Source: an uncultured Prochlorococcus sp. (GTDB lineage: Bacteria > Cyanobacteriota > Cyanobacteriia > PCC-6307 > Cyanobiaceae). From it: 64,000 nt of DNA. The translations under genes were made by a program, and so were the position numbers. Positions 57,515 to 64,000 of the stretch are shown here, one piece after another; positions within the stretch are counted from its first letter, which is position 1, and every line of letters begins with the position of its first letter. The notes below the pieces were generated by a model that did no database searches, had not been told where the DNA came from, and saw only the letters and a list, made by a program, of their open reading frames with translations. Location: the NCBI GenBank assembly GCA_902560875.1, contig CACENO010000001.1:1-64000 (forward strand), read 5' to 3'.

Positions 57515-57923
57515 TAGAATAAAATTAGTGACATAAGAAAAGAGACTCAAGATTTAGTTTTATATTAATTACTTAAGTTATAACAATCTATCTCCTATTC
57601 TATTCATATCTTCTAAAGTTTTATATTAAAAACTATTGCATAGATGCGTAATATTAATAATGCAATGTTTCATTAAATTTTAGGATTGGCCTTAATAGAT
57701 GAAAGAGTTAGAGAATTAGGTAGAGGTAATTAGATACTTAGTTTAGAAGAAAATGCTGATCATCCTATATTTAGAATATTTAATTTATAAATATATAAAT
57801 AAAATCCTGCAATGCTAAGATAATTAATGAAGCTCAAGAAAAAGGTAAATGGTATAATACAAAACCATTATATTGATTAATGAATTAATCAAAGAAATCT
57901 GTACAGCTCACTAACTTAATTAG
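57515..57923. other. Intergenic region after accD with decayed frame
   Basis: 409 bases, AT-rich. It holds a possible pseudogene (57686-57876). No stem-loop followed by a T-run was seen. The last ~50 bases should hold the oxidoreductase promoter. Confidence 0.45.
57686..57876 (+). pseudogene. Possible decayed small gene (stop and frameshift)
   Basis: Reads LALIDERVRELGRGN, then TAG, then ILSLEENADHPIFRIFNL to TAA. After a phase change a second open piece follows, KSCNAKIINEAQEKGKWYNT, to TGA. The pieces look protein-like but are broken by one stop and one shift. A small accessory gene that has been lost is the likely explanation; no family recognised. Confidence 0.3.
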
Positions 57924-59036
57924 ATGAATTTTTCAAATTCTAATTCCAGCAACAAACTTGGTATAGCTATTGCAGGCCTAGGATTTGGTGAATCTGTTCA
58001 CATCCCTGCATTAAATTCGAATACAGATTTGGATTTAGTTACCTTATGGCACCCTAGGAATGAACGCTTAAAAATTGCAACTGAAAAACATCAAGTAGAA
58101 GGTACTAGTAGTTGGCATGGCCTTTTAGATGATCCAAATATCAATGGAATAATAATTGCTACTCCGCCTGAACCTAGATTCAAATTAGCTTATGAAGCAC
58201 TTGAAGCTGGAAAGCATCTGCTACTTGAAAAGCCAGTAGCAATTAATTCAGATCAAATACAAGAATTACAGAAAATTGCAATTAAAAATCGACTGAGCGT
58301 AGCTGTAGATTTCGAATATCGAGCTGTCCCTCTTTTTATGCAAGCAAAGAGAATAATTAGTAGAGGTGATATTGGAGATCCGTGGCTTATAAAATTTGAT
58401 TGGTTAATGAGTAGCAGAGTTAATAAATCTAGACCATGGAATTGGTACTCAGATGTTAATCAAGGGGGTGGAGTACTAGGAGCACTTGGCACACATGCCT
58501 TTGATATTTTGCATTGGTTCTTTGGCCCTACTGAAGCAATAAGCGCGTCAATAAGCACTTCAATTCAAGATCGGCTAGATACAATAACCGGAAAAAATAA
58601 AATTGTTACTAGTGAAGATGTGGTTTTAGCTAATGTAGAAATCAAAAATATCTCAAGCAACCAAAAAATTCCTTTAGCTATAGCACTCTCTTCAGTAGCA
58701 CGTGAAGGAAGAGGTTGCTGGATTGAAATTTATGGTAGTGAGGGATCCGTAAAACTTGGTAACAATAACCAAAAAGATTATGTTCATGGATTTGGGCTTT
58801 GGTTCACCCAAAGAGAAGAAAACACCATAAATATTAGTGCAGATCAAGATTTGGTTTTTTCAAAAACCTGGACAGATGGCCGAATTGCTCCTGTAGCAAG
58901 ATTGCAAAATTGGTGGGCCCAGAGTATTAGGACAGGTTCTCCAATTATTCCTGGACTGGCAGAGGGTTATGCAAGTCAAAGAGCGTGTGAGATGTCAAGA
59001 GAATCAGATCAATCAGGACAAAAAATCTACTACTGA
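57924..59036 (+). CDS. Gfo/Idh/MocA-family oxidoreductase
   Basis: 370 residues. N-terminal Rossmann domain (LGIAIAGLGFGESVHIPALNSNTDLDLVTLWHPRNE), GIIIATPPEPRFKLAYEALEAGKHLLLEKPVA with the conserved EKP, then a C-terminal alpha/beta domain with a GALGTHAFDILHWFFG segment. An NAD(P)-dependent dehydrogenase of a sugar, inositol or related polyol; substrate unknown. Confidence 0.9.
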   Translation: MNFSNSNSSNKLGIAIAGLGFGESVHIPALNSNTDLDLVTLWHPRNERLKIATEKHQVEGTSSWHGLLDDPNINGIIIATPPEPRFKLAYEALEAGKHLLLEKPVAINSDQIQELQKIAIKNRLSVAVDFEYRAVPLFMQAKRIISRGDIGDPWLIKFDWLMSSRVNKSRPWNWYSDVNQGGGVLGALGTHAFDILHWFFGPTEAISASISTSIQDRLDTITGKNKIVTSEDVVLANVEIKNISSNQKIPLAIALSSVAREGRGCWIEIYGSEGSVKLGNNNQKDYVHGFGLWFTQREENTINISADQDLVFSKTWTDGRIAPVARLQNWWAQSIRTGSPIIPGLAEGYASQRACEMSRESDQSGQKIYY

Positions 59037-59146
59037 ATGCCTAGGCAACAAATTACAAAATCAGCCTAAATCCTTGTTTAAACCTAAATCCGAATGAAAG
59101 ATCAAAAATTATCGGCTTATTAAGGTGACATTTCATCCCTCTATCT

Positions 59147-59180
59147 TTTAAAGTCCTGGGCCCCTGACCCGGGCTTTAAA
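59147..59180 (+). promoter_or_regulatory. GC-rich hairpin in fba upstream region
   Basis: TTTAAAG (59147-59153) pairs with CTTTAAA (59174-59180), and CCTGGG (59155-59160) with CCCGGG (59168-59173), with one bulged T and a CCCCTGA loop. The stem is 13 bp, strikingly GC-rich for this genome, and ends 37 bases before the fba ATG without a T-run. It could be a leader structure or protein-binding palindrome. Confidence 0.55.
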
Positions 59181-59217
59181 TTAGATCTGGGTCCTTAATG
59201 ACACCTCGGAGAATTCG

Positions 59218-60291
59218 ATGGCCCTCGTTCCGCTAAGGCTTCTACTAGACCATGCCGCTGAAAACGGTTATGGCATTCCTGCATTCAATGTAAATAACCT
59301 TGAGCAGGTTCAAGCAATTATGGAGGCCGCTTCTGAAACAGACAGCCCTGTCATTCTTCAGGCTTCACGTGGCGCCAGAAGCTACGCAGGAGAAATATTT
59401 CTTAGGCACTTGATCATTGCTGCCACAGAAACATATCCAAACATTCCAGTCGTTATGCACCAGGATCATGGAAATGATCCATCCACCTGCTATTCAGCAG
59501 CTATAAATGGTTTCACATCTGTAATGATGGATGGCTCCTTAGAAGCTGATGCAAAAACCCCTGCAAGCTACGACTACAACGTAAATGTCACTAAAACAGT
59601 TGTAGATTTTGCTCATTCTGTAGGGGTTAGCGTTGAAGGAGAGCTTGGATGTCTTGGTTCACTTGAAACTGGGAAGGGGGAGGCAGAAGATGGGCATGGC
59701 TTTGAGGGTGAACTCTCAAAAGACATGCTTTTAACAGATCCTGCTGAAGCTGCAGATTTCGTAGAGAAAACGAAAGTAGATGCGTTGGCAATCGCTATAG
59801 GGACAAGCCATGGCGCTTATAAATTCACAAGAAAACCAACCGGAGAAGTGCTTGCTATAAGCAGGATTGCAGAAATCCATAAAGCACTCCCTAATACGCA
59901 CTTAGTAATGCACGGATCAAGTTCTGTACCTCAAGAATGGTTAGATATGATCAATAAATTTGGTGGGGCCATACCAGAAACTTATGGTGTTCCAGTAGAA
60001 GAGATTCAGGAAGGGATTCGAAATGGGGTTCGCAAAGTAAATATTGATACTGATAATCGCTTAGCTTTTACAGCTGCCGTGCGCGAGGCAGCCGCTGCAG
60101 ATCCCACCAATTTTGATCCAAGGCACTTTAATAAACCTGCAAGAAAATACATGAAGCAAGTATGTTTAGATCGTTATAATCAATTCTGGTGTGCTGGACA
60201 GGCAAGCAAAATAAAGCAACAAAGTATCAATTATTATGCAAATCTCTATGCAAAAGGTGATCTTGATCCCAAGACAGCTTTAAAGGTCTGA
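59218..60291 (+). CDS. fbaA: Class II fructose-bisphosphate aldolase
   Basis: 357 residues. Zinc-dependent aldolase of glycolysis and the Calvin cycle. [31 protein letters not shown] with metal-binding His, [37 protein letters not shown] and [12 protein letters not shown] are the family sites. The type matches the cyanobacterial and proteobacterial CbbA form. A strong terminator follows. Confidence 0.96.
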   Translation: MALVPLRLLLDHAAENGYGIPAFNVNNLEQVQAIMEAASETDSPVILQASRGARSYAGEIFLRHLIIAATETYPNIPVVMHQDHGNDPSTCYSAAINGFTSVMMDGSLEADAKTPASYDYNVNVTKTVVDFAHSVGVSVEGELGCLGSLETGKGEAEDGHGFEGELSKDMLLTDPAEAADFVEKTKVDALAIAIGTSHGAYKFTRKPTGEVLAISRIAEIHKALPNTHLVMHGSSSVPQEWLDMINKFGGAIPETYGVPVEEIQEGIRNGVRKVNIDTDNRLAFTAAVREAAAADPTNFDPRHFNKPARKYMKQVCLDRYNQFWCAGQASKIKQQSINYYANLYAKGDLDPKTALKV

Positions 60292-60308
60292 AATACTATT
60301 TATAAATA

Positions 60309-60345
60309 AAAGGAAAGGATCCACCTTAGATCTTTTCCTTTATTT
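60309..60345. terminator. Bidirectional terminator between fba and purQ
   Basis: A 13-bp stem (AAAGGAAAGGATC / GATCTTTTCCTTT, one G-T pair) with a T-rich tail on the plus strand and A-rich flank on the other, lying between two convergent genes. Confidence 0.85.
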
Positions 60346-60346
60346 A

Positions 60347-61000
60347 TTAAGTGAGCAATGTCTCCAAAATAGTCCTTCCATCTATACCTCCTGTAATAGG
60401 GTCACATGCTCTTTCCGGATGAGGCATTAATCCAAGAACGTTACCTTCTTTATTAGTCACACCTGCTATATCTGCTACTGAACCATTTGGATTAGAGACA
60501 TAACGTAGTGCTATTGAATCATCTTCTTGGAGTTGTAGAAGGGTTTCATCACTGCAATGGTATCTACCTTCTCCATGTGCAATAGGCAGTGAAAATTCCT
60601 CTCCAATTTGGCGTTCTGAAAACCACCCAGTTCTCCTACTTGAAACTTTTAAGAGAGTATTGTCACAAATAAAGTGTAAATCTCGGTTTTTAATTAATGC
60701 CCCTGGCAACAAACCAAGTTCAGTAAGAACCTGAAATCCATTACAGATACCTAGTACTTTCCTTCCTTCACCAACAAAATCAACAATTGACTGAAGAACA
60801 GGAGCAAAACGAGCTATGGCTCCACATCGAAGATAATCCCCATAGCTAAACCCCCCAGGAAGAACTATGGCTTCAATGCCAGTTAAATCTCTTGTCTCAT
60901 GCCAAAGAAATCTAGTTGGATAGCCAAGACATCCCTCTGTCGCCCAACGAACATCACGGTCACAATTTGATCCAGGGAAAACAACAATTCCTATAGCCAT
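60347..61000 (-). CDS. purQ: Phosphoribosylformylglycinamidine synthase, glutaminase subunit
   Basis: 217 residues from the ATG giving [16 protein letters not shown]; a TTG three codons upstream is in frame. Catalytic Cys in [16 protein letters not shown] and catalytic His in GLMPHPERA. It supplies ammonia to PurL in de novo purine synthesis, with PurS as adaptor. It starts 5 bases after the purS stop on the same strand. Confidence 0.96.
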   Translation of the reverse strand: MAIGIVVFPGSNCDRDVRWATEGCLGYPTRFLWHETRDLTGIEAIVLPGGFSYGDYLRCGAIARFAPVLQSIVDFVGEGRKVLGICNGFQVLTELGLLPGALIKNRDLHFICDNTLLKVSSRRTGWFSERQIGEEFSLPIAHGEGRYHCSDETLLQLQEDDSIALRYVSNPNGSVADIAGVTNKEGNVLGLMPHPERACDPITGGIDGRTILETLLT

Positions 61001-61005
61001 TGGTA

Positions 61006-61263
61006 TCAAAGAGATGGTTTAACTTCCAAACTCCAGTCTTCAATTACTGGATTCGCTAGCAATCTATCTGCAAGAAGTTCTAATCGCTTTTTCGCTTCAG
61101 ATTCATTTGGAGCTTCAATTTCTAATGCAATAGATTTCCCAATTCTTAGCTTTTTGATTCCAGGTACACCTAACCTATTTGAGGCTGATTTAGCAGCTTC
61201 TCCTGCAGGGTCTAACACCGATGGTCTTAGACTTACTAGAACTTGTGCTTGAAAATTTGGCAC
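61006..61263 (-). CDS. purS: Phosphoribosylformylglycinamidine synthase subunit PurS
   Basis: 85 residues from [51 protein letters not shown] and [18 protein letters not shown] match the small PurS adaptor that joins PurL and PurQ. First gene of the purS-purQ unit. Confidence 0.94.
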   Translation of the reverse strand: MPNFQAQVLVSLRPSVLDPAGEAAKSASNRLGVPGIKKLRIGKSIALEIEAPNESEAKKRLELLADRLLANPVIEDWSLEVKPSL

Positions 61264-61368
61264 TTTTTAGATTGTTTGTATTAGTTCTTTCAAACAAGAC
61301 TAACTAATTAAAGGATTTATGCTTAGAAATTCAAATATCCGACTAATGAGTTCACAATAAAAAAGCTA

Positions 61369-61566
61369 TCAAGACTTGGAATGCTCTCCAACGGTTCCTC
61401 TCCCAAGGCAATTGAGACAAGTGTGGTAACAATTTGGTGTTGTTTTCATGTATCCGTTTCCACCACATTCATTGCATATTGTAGTTTTGAGGAATTCATC
61501 TCCACTTGATGAATGGAAGATTACTTGAGTTTTGTTTGGAGATGGGATCACAGAGCTCTCACTCAA
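61369..61566 (-). CDS. Small CxxC zinc-finger protein (DnaJ-type motif)
   Basis: 65 residues, assumed TTG start. The second half holds CNECGGNGYMKTTPNC and CLNCLGRGTV: two CxxCxGxG-like halves separated by about 19 residues, resembling half of the DnaJ zinc domain. Possibly a redox or chaperone adaptor protein. It stands alone between purS and the CobW-like gene. Function unknown. Confidence 0.65.
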   Translation of the reverse strand: MSESSVIPSPNKTQVIFHSSSGDEFLKTTICNECGGNGYMKTTPNCYHTCLNCLGRGTVGEHSKS

Positions 61567-61677
61567 AGGAGAAAAGGGTAGAAAGCATTACCACGGATGC
61601 ACCAATGGCATAGTTACAATCGCTTGTTAATGAAAAAAAACAACCTATTAGTCATATAAATCATCTAAAGATTGTAT

Positions 61678-62760
61678 TTAATTGTCCTTAAGCACTGCTA
61701 AATTTTTGATTTCTGCTCGCAAAGAATCAAAAGAATCCTCGTTAAGACTTAAAACAACTAAGTCAAGTCCTGAATGTTGAGGCCTCCATGCAGAATCTGG
61801 AACTGCCTCAAACCAAATATTTAAGCGGGGACCCACCATTTGAATCTGAAGTGGAATTGACTTGCCAGGTAACCAGCAGCGTCCTTTTAATCTCAGTACT
61901 TGGTGCTTGATAGCCAACTCTGGCAAGGCCTTTTCAAGTTGAAATTTATCAAAGCTCATCTCCATTCGAACCAAGGAACTAGACACTTTTAAATGTTCAT
62001 GTTCATGTTCATGTTCATGTTCATGTTCATGTTCATTCTCTAATATGGACTCCTCCTGTGTTTCATACTTATTCTCCGAATTAATACCAAGGAGAAGTAC
62101 AGGGTCAATTTCACCATTTCTAATTGAAAGAATTGGAGTACCAACTCTCACTTTTTCGACCAAATTAGTACTGATTTTATCTAATTGGATAGAAGAAACG
62201 ATATCAGCCCTACTTATCAAGACTAGATCAGCTGAATTTAATTGATTAGTAAAAAGCTCCTCTAAAGGTGTTTCATGTTCGAGGCTAGGATCTGCTTGAC
62301 GTTGTTGATCTATTAATGAAAGATCATCAACTAAACATCCAGCTGAAAGAGCCTCGCCATCCACCAAAGTAACTACACCGTTCAAAAAAACCTTTGCCCT
62401 AATTTCAGGCCAATCGAGAGCCTGAACTAAAGGGCGAGGCAAAGCTAATCCACTTGTTTCAATGATTATTCCATCTAGACTTTCTGATCTATTTAATATT
62501 TTCTCTATTGAGGGTAAGAAATCGTCCTGAACAGTACAACATAAACAACCATTATTTAATTCAATAAGACGTCCTTCGAAATCTTCATCTTTGCAGAAAC
62601 CGCAACTACGAATCAAATCTCCATCTAAACCAACAGTACCAAATTCATTTACCATTAGACCTAATCGTTGCTTAGTATTAACAATAAGGTGACGCAAGAG
62701 TGTTGTTTTACCTGAACCTAAAAAACCGGTAACAACGGTAACTGGGATACGTTTATGCAT
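61678..62760 (-). CDS. CobW/COG0523-family metal-chaperone GTPase
   Basis: 360 residues from the ATG giving MHKRIPVTVVTGFLGSGKTTLL; a frame from a TTG further upstream would run into the pentapeptide gene. Walker A GFLGSGKT at 12-19, the metal-binding GCLCC at 71-75, and the CobW C-terminal domain. At about residues 243-256 is a seven-fold EH repeat, a His-rich metal site. Family members deliver zinc, cobalt or other metals; the metal here is not determined. Confidence 0.9.
   Translation of the reverse strand: MHKRIPVTVVTGFLGSGKTTLLRHLIVNTKQRLGLMVNEFGTVGLDGDLIRSCGFCKDEDFEGRLIELNNGCLCCTVQDDFLPSIEKILNRSESLDGIIIETSGLALPRPLVQALDWPEIRAKVFLNGVVTLVDGEALSAGCLVDDLSLIDQQRQADPSLEHETPLEELFTNQLNSADLVLISRADIVSSIQLDKISTNLVEKVRVGTPILSIRNGEIDPVLLLGINSENKYETQEESILENEHEHEHEHEHEHEHLKVSSSLVRMEMSFDKFQLEKALPELAIKHQVLRLKGRCWLPGKSIPLQIQMVGPRLNIWFEAVPDSAWRPQHSGLDLVVLSLNEDSFDSLRAEIKNLAVLKDN
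61993..62034. repeat. Seven-copy hexanucleotide repeat inside the CobW-like gene
   Basis: ATGTTC repeated seven times on the plus strand, GAACAT in the coding strand, encoding (Glu-His)x7. In frame, so copy-number changes by slippage would alter the length of the His-rich loop without a frameshift. Confidence 0.95.
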
Positions 62761-62789
62761 AAGATAAATTGCTAATTTGTCAGATTTTC

Positions 62790-63302
62790 TTAACAACCAA
62801 GGCTATAGCTTGTGCTTACACCACTTGCTGGATTTGTTCCATCCGCAATTGAACAAAGTTGCTTTTGTTGAATTCTACTTATAACTGCATCAGTAAAATC
62901 AGCACCTTCAATTCGTACATTTTCAAAATTACTTTCCATAAGGAGTGACTGCTTAAAATTTGCATTTCTTAAATCCGCCCCCTCAAAATCACAAGCAAAA
63001 GCCACGGCGTCTTCTAAATCAGCACCCTGGAAGTCAGACCCTTGTAAAAGACTGTTATTGAAAATGGCGGCTCTAAGATCTGATTCTCCAAAATCAACAT
63101 CTCGAAGATCAAGCTTTATAAACTCATTTCCATTCAAATCTTGCCCATGCATGTCCATAGAGATCTTTAAATCATCCTGATTACGGATCTCAGGGGGAGT
63201 TTTAGCAGAGAGTTGCGCAGATGGTAGAAGAAAGATTAGAAGTAAAACTGAAAGAAGAACAAACTCTCTAAAGCGAGAGATCAAATGTGAGAGGAAGAAC
63301 AT
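62790..63302 (-). CDS. Pentapeptide-repeat protein with N-terminal signal/anchor
   Basis: 170 residues. A hydrophobic N-terminus (ISRFREFVLLSVLLLIFLLPSAQLSAK, residues 8-34) with an AQLSA cleavage-like site predicts export to the thylakoid lumen or periplasm. Pentapeptide A(D/N)LxX-type repeats fill residues 70-145 (SDFQGADLEDAVAFACDFEGADLRNANFKQSLL). Lumenal pentapeptide proteins are common in cyanobacteria and plants, function unknown. Divergent from the next gene. Confidence 0.88.
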   Translation of the reverse strand: MFFLSHLISRFREFVLLSVLLLIFLLPSAQLSAKTPPEIRNQDDLKISMDMHGQDLNGNEFIKLDLRDVDFGESDLRAAIFNNSLLQGSDFQGADLEDAVAFACDFEGADLRNANFKQSLLMESNFENVRIEGADFTDAVISRIQQKQLCSIADGTNPASGVSTSYSLGC

Positions 63303-63374
63303 GTCTTAAAAGGTTGGCCTTTAGCCAGTAACTTGTTGTTTACGTTATGGCAAAGAAATGCCAATTGGAATGAT

Positions 63375-63992
63375 ATGACTATGACATTGAGAGTTGTGGT
63401 TCCTCCACATCCACTTATTTCTCATTGGATAACAATGCTAAGGGAGATAGCTACTCCAGCGCCTCTTTATGCAAAGGGGTTAGAAGAACTAGGTAGATGG
63501 TTGACTTACGAAGCGATTAGGGAATGGCTGCCTGTCCGAACAGAGGAAGTAAATACTTCATTTGGGAAATACAATGGGAGCATTGTTGAATCAAGAGTCC
63601 CCATCCTTGCTCTTCCACTGAATCCTGGGGGCATAGAGCTATGGCATGGAGGAAGAAATATCTTGCCAAATCCAAACCTATTTATAGGAGGAATTCCTGA
63701 ATCAATTGAGAAAAATGAAGGCATCATTATTTATTTAGATCAAATCACAGACGGAGTGAATTTGTTAAAAACTCTTGAATTACTCAAAATCCACAAAGTC
63801 GAATCACAAAGAGTAAGGGTTATTACAGCTTTATCAGCAAAAGAAGGGCTTCAAAGAATTGGAGAAGCCATATCGGATTTAAATATCTACTGCGCATGCA
63901 TTGATGAAGAGTTAAAAGAAAATGGTGAGATAAAACCAGGGATAGGAAATCCATCCTTACGTATTAATACCAAAACCAAAGGCCTGCACTAG
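63375..63992 (+). CDS. upp: Uracil phosphoribosyltransferase homologue with degenerate PRPP loop
   Basis: 205 residues from the ATG giving MTMTLRVVVPPHPLISHWITMLR; a second ATG lies two codons on. The N-terminal half resembles UPRT (VPPHPLISHWITMLREIATPAPLYAKGLEELGRWLTYEAIREWLP). Where UPRT has the PRPP-binding VDPMLATGGS, this protein reads IYLDQITDGVNLL, so the Thr/Gly residues are missing. The enzyme may be inactive, or use a different substrate. The gene symbol refers to homology only. Confidence 0.7.
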   Translation: MTMTLRVVVPPHPLISHWITMLREIATPAPLYAKGLEELGRWLTYEAIREWLPVRTEEVNTSFGKYNGSIVESRVPILALPLNPGGIELWHGGRNILPNPNLFIGGIPESIEKNEGIIIYLDQITDGVNLLKTLELLKIHKVESQRVRVITALSAKEGLQRIGEAISDLNIYCACIDEELKENGEIKPGIGNPSLRINTKTKGLH

Positions 63993-64000
63993 GATTAACT

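Noticed and set aside
61993-62034. Short tandem repeat considered as a CRISPR array
   Set aside because: Repeats are contiguous 6-mers without spacers and encode a His-rich loop in frame.

Overview
This 64 kb window is chromosomal DNA of a marine picocyanobacterium, most likely a low-light Prochlorococcus of the SS120/MIT9211 type (clade placement is inference). The DNA is AT-rich with short intergenic gaps. It carries an IsiA/Pcb-type chlorophyll antenna gene together with chlH (Mg-chelatase), prk, a class II fructose-bisphosphate aldolase, and many cyanobacterium-specific DUF families (DUF3038, DUF4335, DUF2949, DUF3318, DUF3386, DUF3685, DUF3727, Ycf36/DUF1230). Most of the window is ordinary core genome in short operons with start/stop overlaps.

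Layout. 1-7.4 kb: the 3' end of mfd, a thioredoxin-like protein, small membrane proteins, the DUF3038-DUF4335 pair, apt, a UbiH-like flavin hydroxylase and dapB. 7.4-23.5 kb: chlH, folP, tpiA, an S4-domain protein, an MsbA-like ABC exporter, an AGCS sodium/amino-acid symporter, carB, rsfS, Ycf36, an asparaginase-like protein and initiator tRNA-fMet with its terminator. 23.5-27.5 kb: a 59-aa Cys-containing small gene, a class I glutamine amidotransferase and a three-gene ABC-2 exporter of the DUF990 type.

27.7-37.1 kb is the most distinctive part and reads as an iron-economy island. It holds a Rieske non-heme oxygenase, flavodoxin behind a Fur-box-like promoter, an orphan ABC ATPase, a peroxiredoxin-fold protein, a ferritin, an IsiA-type Pcb antenna, a Crp/Fnr regulator with a small partner gene, a second divergent ferritin, a 44-aa Cys-rich peptide and a ferric-iron ABC ATPase (FutC/FbpC type). 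Together these could replace ferredoxin by flavodoxin, store iron, enlarge the PSI antenna and import ferric iron under iron stress. The shared-regulation claim is inference from promoter-like sequences and gene content.

37.3-55.8 kb returns to core functions: a TVP38-type membrane protein, nth, GNAT and SDR proteins, a PPC(DUF296)-glutaredoxin fusion, pgsA, a CSP41-like protein, hisA, DUF3685, ruvX, a YqeG phosphatase, proB, lpxD, leuB and prk. 55.8-57.9 kb flanks accD with unusually long gaps that hold decayed reading frames. 57.9-64 kb: a Gfo/Idh/MocA oxidoreductase, fba behind a GC-rich hairpin, purQ-purS, a CobW-family GTPase with a His-rich hexanucleotide repeat, a luminal pentapeptide protein and a uracil-phosphoribosyltransferase homologue with a degenerate PRPP loop.

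No CRISPR array, insertion sequence, phage module or rRNA was seen. The best candidates for something new are the small Cys-rich peptides, the divergent second ferritin and the regulatory sequences in the iron island, and the decayed frames around accD.
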